From Armigeres subalbatus (lineage: Eukaryota; Arthropoda; Insecta; Diptera; Culicidae), in assembly GCF_024139115.2 (NCBI RefSeq), contig NC_085139.1, forward strand, positions 73,389,203 through 73,453,202: a DNA stretch of 64,000 bases. Reading direction: 5' to 3'. Numbering within the stretch: position 1 is the stretch's first letter; each line of letters opens with the position of its first letter. Under the pieces are notes generated by a model that did no database searches, was not told the origin of the DNA, and saw nothing but the letters and a program-made list of their open reading frames with translations. The position numbers and the translations under genes were made by a program. Shown piece after piece: positions 54,851-64,000 of the stretch.

Positions 54851-55955
54851 TTTGCCGAACACCGTTTGACCGAATAGTTGAAATTAGTTTCTTTATTAAG
54901 TGAAGCGAGAAGTGAATAGCGAACATGAGAACTTAGAAGTCATGATGTGAGTACAGTGTTGAGAAAAATGAGTAATGAGAAGTGATAAATGATTTGTATG
55001 AAGTGAGTAATGGAGAAAGAGATATGGAAAGTTAGACGCAAGTGGTGAGACGTGAGTTGTGATAGTTTAGAAATGAGAAGTAAGAAAGTGTAGTGAGGAA
55101 AACAGCAGAAGGGGTGAGAAGTGAGATGATAATTGGAAAGTGAGAAGCGTAATGTCTAGAAGTGAAGGAAGAAGGAGGATAAGAGAAGAAAGAAGAAAGA
55201 AGGAAGAATGAAGAAGGAAGAAGGAAGAAGATAGAAAAAAGAGGAGGAAGATAGAAGAAAGAGGAAGAAGGAAGTAAGATAAATGGCAGAAGGGAAAAGT
55301 AAAGTTAAGAAATAAGAAATAAAAATATGAAAGAAGATGAAAGAAGGAAAAGAAAGGTGAAGGAAGGAAAATTGAAGAAGGGTAGAGGAAGAAGAAATAA
55401 GCTAGAAGAAATAAGAAAGAAAGATGAACGAAGTATATGATGGAAGTAAAGAACAAGAAAGCGGTAGGAAAATGAAAAAAGAAGGAAGGAAAAAAGGAGG
55501 GAAAAAAGAAGGAAGAAAGAAAAAAGAAGAAGGATAAAGGAAGAAGGAAGATGAAAAAAAGAAGAAGGAAAAAAAGAAGTTGGAAAAAGAAAAAAGAAAG
55601 ATGGAGAAAGAAAAAAGGAAGGAGGAAAAAGGAGAAGAAGGAAGGAAGAAGGAATAAGAAACAGAGAAAGAGGTAGAAGGAATAAGGAATAATAAGGAAA
55701 AATATCACAATTTTTTATTCTTCTTTTTCCCTCCTCACTTCGCACTTCTCACTCTTCACTTTTCATTTTTCACTTCTCACTTCTCACTTGTCACTTCACT
55801 TCTCACTTCCAATTATGAGATGTGGAAATGTCTCATTCCTCACTTCTCTTTACACTAATTCTCACTACGTACTTTCCATTACTCATTTGTCTTTACTCAC
55901 AATCTAAGATATGTTTTTCAATCATTCGGCCAAAAGACATTCGGACAAAAGGTCC
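54851..55955. repeat. Symmetrical satellite composite
   Basis: In order: TTTGCCGAA/TTTGACCGAA (54851-54876, forward), GTGAGAAGT units (54900-55160), a GAAGAAGGA polypurine run (55160-55700), ACTTCTCAC units (55730-55870, reverse), and TTCGGCCAAAA/TTCGGACAAAA (55924-55952, reverse). The two halves mirror each other. Poly-Phe/Leu/Ser minus-strand ORFs in the polypurine run are artefacts. Confidence 0.85.
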
Positions 55956-56280
55956 GACACCTCATGTATATTCGTTCATTCGTCCAACAAAGGAGGGGAG
56001 GAACATATCGAGATTTATAGGTATCGAAATAAAACCTGGAAGGCAGGGACAGCTCATTATCAACTTTCTGCGCAGTGTTTGGAATGGGGGTAATGTATTC
56101 CCCTTTTTTCTAGCTATGTCAATATGGCGTATCGCTATTGGAGGTGAGTGCCATTGTTTGACTAACATGTTCTGCCCAACACGGCTCAGCTTTTCGAATG
56201 AAATGCACCACCGAATTGGGATCTGTTCTACCGACCTCAAGTGGTTCTATAAGCCCCTTGGTGAAGAACTTTCAGCTTGA
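55956..56280. other. Unassigned, perhaps LINE 3' region
   Basis: Lies between the satellite composite and the LINE fragment. The minus ORF 55962-56240 is not recognised and could be out-of-frame LINE tail. Confidence 0.4.
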
Positions 56281-57320
56281 TCAAAAAATTGCCGAACAAC
56301 GACATAACAGATGCTCCGAATCTTCTTTTTCTATGTAACAGAAGCAATATAGCTCATTTTGAAGTTTCTCTCTAAATATATAATTAATTATAAATAATTC
56401 TAAAATGTTGCGAGTCCTGGAAACATTTTTAGTGATAAAGCGTTTCGATTGCCTGGCATTGGTTGTGTTCCTAAAATTGGTTTTTATTTTCATATATTCC
56501 CATACCTTCAGGTCCATACTGAGAGGAGAAGTTGACAAGCTGCAAAAAGGCTCCGGTCCTGTAAACCGACTTGATGATCCGAGTCTCACCAGCATATCGG
56601 ATTTTTCGTTACCATCTATTCCACAGTGTCCTGGAATCCAATATAGATTGACTTGGTTGCGACAAGACAGTTTTTGGAGGAACTAATGCATTCCCAAACT
56701 TGTTTTGAAGTGCATGTTGCCGACTTTAGACCATTAAAAACTGCTTGAGTGTGAGTGTCTGTAATTTCTACGCAAACATATTACAGAACACTCTAGAATT
56801 GCGTGAACTTCCGCTGGGAATAGGGATGGCCAACTTCCCATGGGAATCGATATGTCTATCTCAGGGCCAGTAACTCCTGCTCCCACTTGGTTGTTCAGTT
56901 TTGAACCGCCTGTATAAAACGTAATTGATCCTGAGCGAAGTTTCGGTCCTCCATTTAACCATGTATTGCGCCCAGGATCAATTACTTTGAACAGTCGATT
57001 GAAATTGTACTTTTTCTCCATTCAGTCTTCATTGTTTAGTACTAGGGAGTTTATACTGAAGTTTTTTAGAATGCTAAGATGACCCTTAAGGTCACCCCCT
57101 AAGAGGTTTTTGGATCTTCTGTTCCTTAAAGCACTCTTTTCAGCTTCTAATTGTACAATTTGATGCAGAGGAAGCATGTACAGTAAAACATTTAGTACAT
57201 TTGATGGTGTACTGCTCATTGCACCTGTAATTGAGATGGTCACTAATCGTTGGAGTTTTTTGATCTGAGCATTTGGCTTACAAAACCTAATAACTTTAGA
57301 AGTACTCAATGAACATTAAG
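56281..57320 (-). pseudogene. I/Loa-like LINE ORF2 C-terminus with RNase H
   Basis: Three minus-strand frames in order. 57309-57022 resembles the post-RT linker (KKLQRLVTISITGAM, LLYMLPLHQ). 57021-56734 contains an RNase H start (SITFYTGGSKLNNQVGAGV, PAEVHAILEC), where the first catalytic Asp of the usual YTDGS is Gly. 56595-56281 carries the C-terminal Cys/His motif (EDSEHLLCRC). LINEs with RNase H belong mainly to the I and Loa/R1-related clades. Frame breaks and the lost Asp make it inactive. Confidence 0.72.
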
Positions 57321-57344
57321 CTGTGATGCAACAATGATTTAGTG

Positions 57345-57590
57345 AGGGATGTAATACCAATAAGAAGAAGACCTGGAGGAATTTCTGAAAGTATTGCTAA
57401 AAGACCTTCTGAAAGAAAATTCTTAGGTGGTATTTTCAATGGAATTTCTGAGGGTATTTCTAGAGTTTCTTGCGAAAGATTTTCGAAGAAATTCTTTGAG
57501 GAATTTTGTAATGAGTCACTGGACGAATTTCCGATGAATTACTTAGAAAAACTTACGATAGAATTTCTGAAGGAATTTTTGAAGGTATGT
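57345..57590. repeat. Decayed 24-bp satellite island
   Basis: GGAATTTCTGAAAG and related units of about 24 bp, reverse orientation to the main array, strongly diverged. The plus ORF 57342-57728 is a by-product. Confidence 0.6.
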
Positions 57591-57669
57591 TGGATGACTA
57601 ACCGAATCAATTCCTGGGTATTTTTTTTACGAAAAAAAACTTGGGGTTGTATACAGGACACGACCGCGC

Positions 57670-58147
57670 GACGTAAACTACGTCAAACAAAATATAGTAC
57701 ACTGAACCAATTATTCCGCTCTATATAGAAGAGAAGGAACCATCCCACCGACACTACTACCCAGCTTTAGCAGCGTTTCCCATTCTGTGAGGGAGTAGGG
57801 ACTGTCTAGCAGCTGGGCCACCCTATTCATACACCCCAGTTCAACAATTGATAATACCCTAAAAGTAGGCAATTACCAAGGATTGGGACGCGTTGTATAG
57901 GGGATGCATGCTACCTGAAAGAACTAAATTTTTCAATAGTTTAGCGTTGATACTCAAGAGTTTCAATACTACTGGCAAATTGGTAGAGAGTTTGCGAATC
58001 GATTGATATATAAATCTTTGAAATCCATTGAAAGATAAAGGACCTACAATTGTTACAAATCTTACATGATTTCGTGACGGTCCCCAATTTTGAAAATATC
58101 ATTTTACACCCTGTATCCGAGTCTTCCCCTTAGACGTAGTTTACGTC
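57670..58147. repeat. Inverted pair GACGTAAACTACGTC
   Basis: GACGTAAACTACGTC at 57670-57684 and its exact reverse complement at 58133-58147, 478 bp end to end. Each arm is also nearly palindromic. It could mark the ends of a small non-autonomous element, but no target duplication is evident. The sequence between shows no ORF. Confidence 0.5.
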
Positions 58148-58189
58148 AAAATGTCTGGAGGATTTAACGAGCGAACATTTAGGTAAATT

Positions 58190-58860
58190 CATAAAACATC
58201 ACCTGGATCAAATTTGTAGGATTTCTTCTAAAAAAATTCCGAAAGTATTTTTAATTAAATTTCCGTAGGTATTTCTGAAGGAATTCCGAAGGATTTTCTA
58301 AAAGTATTTCTGAAGAAATTCATAAAAGAATTTGTGAATTTCTTATAATTCCTTCTTTGAATTTTCAAAAGAATATCTAGAAGAATATCGAAAGGAATTT
58401 ATGATATATCTTCTAAGTAATTTCTTGAGGATTTTCTGAAGAAATGCCTGGAAAAAAAATCTTGAAGGCATGTCCAAAGAAATTTTTCCAGAAATTTAAG
58501 AATGTCGGAAATTCTCACCGAATTTATTTTGGAAATTCCGTTCGGAAATTCCTTCACGAATTCTTGAATACCTTTGGAAATTCCTTCCGAAATACCTTAT
58601 GAAAATTTCTAAAGGAATTCCTTCAGGAACACCTATGCATATTGCTTTAGGAAAATCTTTGGAAAATCCATTTTTTCAGATATTCCTTTGAAAACTCATC
58701 TGAGCAATCCCTCGAGAATTCCTCTAAGAATTCTTTTGGAAATTTCTTCGAATATTCCATTAGAAATTTCTTAAGGAATTCGTTTGTAAAATTCTTTCGA
58801 TATTTTTCTGGGAGAAAACCTTGCGAGAATTCATATAAAAATACCAAATAATTTTAACGA
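58190..58860. repeat. Decayed 24-bp satellite island
   Basis: GGAATTTCTGAAG, then ATTCCTTCGGAAATTC-type units with orientation switching near 58500. Weak 24-bp rhythm. Confidence 0.6.
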
Positions 58861-58929
58861 ATACAATTAAATTTCAGGGAGAATATTCAAAGTGGATCTG
58901 TAATTAGAAAAATTTAAGGGAACTTTTTT

Positions 58930-59000
58930 TTTCTCAGTGCAACTTACATAACAACTTACATCAACTTACATAACTTACAACTTACATAATAATACATAAT
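58930..59000. repeat. AACTTACATA short tandem repeat
   Basis: Five or more copies of AACTTACATA/AACTTACATC with small gaps. Confidence 0.75.
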
Positions 59001-59060
59001 AAACACCCATAAGTTATACAATTCTAAAAATCATTATCTTATGCTTTATACCCTTTATCT

Positions 59061-59118
59061 ATATTGCCGTCATACGCATATTTGTCTCATGTTGGCTATA
59101 TGCGTATAACGACAGTAT
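59061..59118. repeat. Imperfect hairpin ATACGCATAT
   Basis: ATATTGCCGTCATACGCATA (59061-59080) pairs imperfectly with TATGCGTATAACGACAGTAT (59099-59118). Probably a MITE remnant. Confidence 0.5.
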
Positions 59119-59344
59119 ACCTAATAGCTAAACTAAACTAAACTAAACATCAAATATTTTGAACCACTAAAAAATCAAATCAATCAAAATAATAGAAGTA
59201 TTGTTTTGGAAATATCTGGAAAACAATTGATTGAAATGTTATCAACTTGCATGTAGAGACACTAAGTGCAAATAGTAATAATAATTGTGGAATGAGTCAT
59301 TTGAATTGGTCAGCATATCAAAAATAAAAACTGCCAACTGCCAT

Positions 59345-59475
59345 AAGACGAGTTAGTACGAGACACTGAAAACGGCCTTACTGTTGAGGTCAAAATACGT
59401 ATCTGAAAAGTTACAAACAAGTGGTGGAATTAAATGGGATAGTAGTAGCTCGTCTCCTGAAACGTGCAGATATTC
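59345..59475. repeat. Dispersed repeat, copy 1 (GAGACACTG family)
   Basis: Contains CGAGACACTG, GTTGAGGTC, ACGTATCTG and GGAATTAAATGGGATAGTA. A diverged direct copy lies at 62385-62515, on the other side of the large inverted repeat. Confidence 0.65.
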
Positions 59476-59934
59476 CACTAAAAAGCTTTTAATAATTTTC
59501 TTCTAAAAACTGCTGTTAATTTGAACAATTTAAACTAGGGTGTAATTTTTTGACTAGTGGGTCGAGTATATTCAAACCTAGTATATAACAATTTCAACAT
59601 ATTTGTAGTTCACTGCCAAAATTTCAGCTTAATCGGTCATCGGGGAACAAAGTTACAGCTTGTCAAAGTTGACCATTTTGTATGAAAATCGCCCTCCGCT
59701 GCTAGTATTCGAAACACAGGTGTACGTACCCTCCCCCCTTTTTCTCAACTCCTAAAAACATGCCAGGACATTACAAATGATCCAACAAAGTCTATTAGAC
59801 CCAAAGTTATGTAAATAAATCAAAAAAAGATCCTTTAGGAACCTGTTAGAGGTTTTTGCCAACTTTTGTATGGAGTGGAATCACTGTGCGCCGCCGCAAT
59901 GCACAATGGGGAAATCCGATTTCAAAGGTGGAAA
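59476..59934. other. Unassigned
   Basis: No gene seen. CTGTGCGCCGCCGC at 59883 recurs in the GC-rich block at 62246. Confidence 0.45.
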
Positions 59935-60300
59935 AAATTGATAACTTTCTTCACGAACAACTTACAGAAGAGATCAAGAGCTTATTCGAAAGGGAATTTT
60001 GCAAAGAATTCAGTGAGTGCTGTTTCATGGACGTGGAACGCTTCTGTATGTAGTTATTGAGCTCGTTTTGCCCTAATGCCCCATATATCGCGAGTTTCCA
60101 AACTATTTGTCATTTTATCTTTAAGACGTTGTTCAAAAATTGTGTTTATCTCTTCACTGTAGATCCACAGAAGGGAATTAAATATATTTTGTTGGTAAAA
60201 GTTAGAAATTTATGGGATTTTGGGGTCAAAAAAGCATCAAAGTGCATTTTATGTGCAATTTTAATGTATTCTGTAAAAAATAGTAATATTTACAGATAAG
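59935..60300 (+). repeat. Diverged third copy of the inverted-repeat arm
   Basis: Shares GATAACTT, CTTATTCGAAAG, AATTCAGTGAGTG, GTATGTAGTTATTGAGCT and GGGATTTTGGGGTCAAA in the same order as 60765-61092, but it is clearly older. Small ORFs here are not recognised. Confidence 0.75.
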
Positions 60301-60430
60301 TGTTGCTATTATTGTCTCAAAGTGTTGAACAGATGTTGGTAAATGATTGCCGAACAAAAATAAATGAAATAAATCGTTTCACAAATGTTTTATTTAATTA
60401 TTTATTGAGTAAAAAACGAGTTTTGAAAAC

Positions 60431-62240
60431 TTTTGAATAGCACCGATGCCAAACATTTCCAAACCATACATGATAGCACAAATAGACAAGAATAGTCATA
60501 TGTTATGAGTCTTGATGTGATCATAGATAGGAGGTGATGGGAGATACTCTTTTTTCTTACCTTTTTGCCCAAATTCCCCTATGAAATAATATAGCTCTAT
60601 GATTCTGAGCAAGAAAATAATGTAGTAATTTTAATTTAATTGATATTTTCCAATGATATAATGAAAATAACAAATAATTTTATAATTCATTAAAAATATT
60701 GAATTATAGGGGATTTAGGGGTCATACAGCTCATTAAATGTAACTTTTTATTCAAAATAGGATAACTTCTTTCACGAGCGACTCACAGATAAGGTTAAGG
60801 GCTTATTCGAAAGCAAATTTTCAAAGAAATTCAGTGAGTGATGTTTTATAGACATGACACTTGTGTATGTAGTTATTGAGCTGGTTTTGCCCCAATGTCC
60901 CATACATCAATTTTTTTCATATTTTGGTACTTTTATCTTTTAAAAATAACACTGAAATTCCGTTTTTCTTTTCATTGTAGATCCATACATATTACTATAC
61001 ATATTTTGTCGGAAAAAGTTGGAAATTTAAGGGAATTTGGGGTCAAATAATCATCAAACTGCATCTATGTGAATTTTTCATGTACTCTGTAAATAATAAT
61101 AATAATAATAATAATAACCAAGAAATCATTTGCACTATATTACGTCGAAGTCTCGAAGTCGAAGTCTTCTCGCTCTCATAGACATTCCATTTTGTTTCTA
61201 AGAATGGTTTTCGTTTTCTTCATCCTTGCTAACGTCCTTTTGGCGTCCGCTATCATGACACTGATTATTCTGATCTTTTGTTTGAACAGAATCTTATCAA
61301 GCTGGCGAAAAGACTCTTCATTTTCCATGTTCACTTTCACTTGGTAATTCAAGCACATTGGAATTACTTTGCATTTCCGGCAGTTTAGAAGGAATTATAT
61401 GCGATGCGATTGCTAGTTTTGGCCAACTTGATGGACGTTTTTAGGAACTGTCGAAGCACTTCTCTCACGTGTCGGCCATACTTCATTAGAAATTCATTAG
61501 TAATTGTTTTGCAAACATTCAAACATCAATGTCTGTAGAACATTTTGGGAGAATAATAATATTTTCATTAATTTTTACAGAATGCATGAAAAATTCACAT
61601 ATAAAGTGCAATTTAATATTTATTTGACCCCAAAATCCCTTAAATTTCCAACTTTTACTAACAAAGCATGTATAATGCTTTTCTATGAATCTATAATGAA
61701 GAGGAGAACACATCTTTAGTACAATGCTTGAAGATAAAAGCACGAAAAATAATAAACTGTGATGTATGGAACATTGGGGCAATACCAGCTCAATAACTAC
61801 ATACACAAGTGTCTCATGTCTATAAAACATCACTCACTGAATTTCTTGGAAAATTTGCTTTCGAATAAGTCCTTAACCGTATCAGTGAGTCGCTCGTGAA
61901 AGAAGTTATCCTATTTTGAATAAAAAGTTACATTAAATGAGCTGTATGACCACTAAATCCCCTATAATTCAATATTTTTAATGAAATATATGATTATTTG
62001 TTATTTTCATTATATCATTGGAAAATATCAATTAAATTAACATTACTACATCATTTCCTTGCTCAGAATCCTTGAGCTATATTATTTCATAGGGGAATTT
62101 GGGTAAAAAGGTAAGAAAAAAGAGTATCTCCCATCACCTCCTATCTATGATCACATCAAGACTCATAACATATGACTATTCTTGTCTAGTTGTGCTATCG
62201 TGTATGGTTTGGAAATGTTTGGCATCGGTGCTATTCAAAA
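60431..62240. repeat. Large inverted repeat, arms about 660 bp
   Basis: The left arm (60431 to about 61092) and the right arm (about 61575-62240) are reverse complements with small indels and point differences. They are bounded outside by TTTTGAATAGCACCGATG and its complement. The loop (61093-61574) has a (AAT)n run and unrecognised sequence, including a 60-codon minus ORF. No transposase is seen. It resembles a fold-back transposon or an inverted duplication. Confidence 0.9.
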
Positions 62241-62245
62241 TAGAC

Positions 62246-62345
62246 CTGTGCGCCGCCGCGCCACGCCGCCGCCGCCGGTGGTTTTACTCGCGCCGCCGCC
62301 GCCGACGATTTCGGGTCGGCGCGCCGCCGATCATAATTTTGCCAC
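62246..62345. repeat. GC-rich GCCGCC block
   Basis: About 100 bp of GCGCCGCCGCC-type sequence in an AT-rich setting, directly outside the right arm of the inverted repeat. Arg- and Pro-rich frames are artefacts. Confidence 0.75.
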
Positions 62346-62384
62346 GCCGGTAGCTAATCGCAATAAAAAAAAATCAATTAACTT

Positions 62385-62515
62385 AAGTCTAGTCGAGCCA
62401 AGCATGAGACACTGTTTACGGTTAAATAATTGAGGTCGAAAAACGTATCTGTGAAGAAATACAGCGTGGTAGAGTTAATTGGAATAGTACTAAACTAGTC
62501 TTATGACAGTTCATA
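62385..62515. repeat. Dispersed repeat, copy 2 (GAGACACTG family)
   Basis: Direct, diverged copy of 59345-59475 (ATGAGACACTG, ATTGAGGTC, ACGTATCTG, GTTAATTGGAATAGTA). Confidence 0.65.
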
Positions 62516-63899
62516 AATGTTAAGGTGGATCTCTTCAAAATTTTATTTCAAATCTACCTCAAGCGAAGGTGTCTCTAAATCGGTGTAGTGCCATACATTG
62601 TCTTGGTTAACTAATAGGTTGGTTGAATAGTTTGAGAGTTTTGATGAGGCTTTATCTAGTATAATAATACATAAATTGTTAAACTGATCTTTGGAATGCG
62701 TTAAGCCAAGGCCTCATTTAGTTTAAAACTTGTAAGTGACTCGCAAAATGGATTTGTTGCGGGGCCTGGATACATGCCCAAAGCGTCCCCATATCCTTAA
62801 AGGATCTGGCATTGGTGCAGGAAAATTATTGCAGTTTAGAAATTCCAAGTCAAGTAGCACATTAGTTATTTTGACAATATTTATTTTTTATTTATTTGAA
62901 TCAACTTATTTAATCAGTTTTCTTTGTTTTAAGATTTGTGCTATTAGGACAGTTGGTTTACAAGGCAAACTGATTCAGCAAAATAATTAAATCCCAACTG
63001 TGAATGCTTAACCGTTTTTTTTTCGACTCACGAGTAAGTAATTAATATTTTGAAATCAATTTCTGAATATCACTGACAAAACCACTTGCTGAGCATCAGC
63101 AAAGCAAATCTTCTTCTTCGATGGCTCTACATTCCAACTGGAACTTGGCCTGCTTTTCAACTATTATTTTATTAGCATTTCTACAGATATTAATTGAAAG
63201 CTTTTCTATGCCCGCCAGTGTTGTGCTGAATCATTATCAGACGATAATGATTGCAATATTCATGTGACAACTTTTCACGTGAAAACAGTAGGCGAGTTTT
63301 CGCCTGCGACAACTTCTCAAATTATGTACTCAAATGATAATAAACACAGAATTTTCATTCAAAGATTAATCTTTACTATGATCAGCTAATTGTCAACAGT
63401 TCCGTTATATCTTCTATTTGGCGTTATGGTTTCATGGTAGTTAGGAAAAAGTGTTCAAAATGTAACGGTAAGTGCTTCAAATCAAGATACGATTTTCAAA
63501 CGATTCTTAATCACTGGCGAGTTTTTATCACTTTATAATTTAAAAGTAAGATCGCTTGTGTGGGTACAATGGATACACTATGCCCAGGGTGTCAAGAATG
63601 TTTCCAACCCGGAAACATCCTAGACCAGACAGAGAATCGATCTCGTCATCTCTGGATTGGCAATCCTACGCCTTTGTTGCAAGGCTACTGGAGACCCCAA
63701 TTATTGCTGAGCAAATATTACGAGCATCAGTTAAAAACGCTTCTTATTTTCTTATTTACAGCCATTGTAACCCAGAACTGAGGCGCTGTCGCCTCGCTGC
63801 ATAGTATTTAGTCAAATTATTTAGTTAAAACGTCAGGTATTTTCGAACATTACGAAAATTTAATTTAATTTTATTGTCTTGAAATTATGTTATACTGTA
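62516..63899. other. Unassigned
   Basis: AT-rich sequence. Plus ORFs 62736-62990, 63556-63804 and 63560-63781 are short, overlap and are not recognised. I find no cadherin-like exon or element ends. Confidence 0.45.
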
Positions 63900-64000
63900 T
63901 TGTAAAAGCCTTATTGTGAAATTCCTGGAATTTATGAGAATATTCGAAGAATTATCGTTTAAATATTCATTTATGAATTCCTTCGAAAAATACTCCAGAA
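63900..64000. repeat. Decayed 24-bp satellite at right edge
   Basis: AAATTCCTGGAATTTATGAG and ATGAATTCCTTCGAAAAATA units resemble the other decayed islands; it continues past the window. Confidence 0.45.

Noticed and set aside
55067..55745. Phe/Leu/Ser-rich ORFs that look like membrane proteins
   Set aside because: They read the complement of a GAAGAAGGA polypurine run; the hydrophobicity is a composition artefact.
62099..62353. Arg-rich ORF as a nucleic-acid-binding protein
   Set aside because: The Arg run comes only from the GCCGCC repeat block and the ORF crosses the inverted-repeat boundary.

Overview
The window looks like nuclear DNA of a culicine mosquito, most likely Aedes. It has one conserved protein-coding gene broken by small and very large introns. 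Around it lie Feilai-like tRNA-derived SINE pieces, an RTE (JAM-like) LINE, R1- and I/Loa-like LINE fragments, a Ty3/gypsy element, Tc1/mariner debris, several MITEs and kilobase-scale satellites. The species is inferred from element style, not proven.

The only host gene I can support is a plus-strand classical cadherin, seen as four consecutive exons: 8333-8786, 8849-10214, 18569-18698 and 20069-20192. They join in frame and encode about 691 residues: five cadherin repeats and the start of a sixth. There is no signal peptide, membrane span or stop, so both ends of the gene lie outside the window. One repeat carries an insertion of about 125 residues, flanked by two cysteines and containing seven consecutive arginines. 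After 20192 I find no further cadherin exon, so the remaining 43.8 kb is probably one giant, repeat-filled intron.

Layout. 1-6690: C/A-rich satellite almost without G on the plus strand. 6691-8332: unassigned intron. 8333-20192: cadherin exons, with introns holding an AT-rich 9-bp array, TTTGGCCGAA and GTGAGAA repeats, a MITE and an antisense RTE element. 20193-22260: small repeats and debris. 22260-27200: about 200 copies of a 24-bp unit, with decayed edges to 28210. 28210-34834: SINE, mariner, LINE and copia fragments and two MITEs. 34835-37610: internally deleted R1-clade element with a 14-bp target-site duplication. 38220-40283: decayed 24-bp satellite. 40284-51754: complete Ty3/gypsy element on the minus strand with LTRs of about 1.9 kb, 4-bp target duplication, tRNA-Lys-type primer site, gag, protease, RT, RNase H and integrase, broken by single-base frameshifts. 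51755-64000: fragments of a transposon-associated protein, a symmetrical satellite composite, an I/Loa-like LINE end, more decayed 24-bp repeats and a 1.8-kb inverted repeat.

Nothing resembles an operon or defence system. The most interesting points are the cysteine-bounded poly-Arg insertion in the cadherin, the 24-bp satellite whose unit contains a perfect ETS-factor consensus, a perfect 32-bp hairpin just upstream of a cadherin exon, and a satellite-bearing composite (TTTGGCCGAA plus GTGAGAA) that recurs at three loci.
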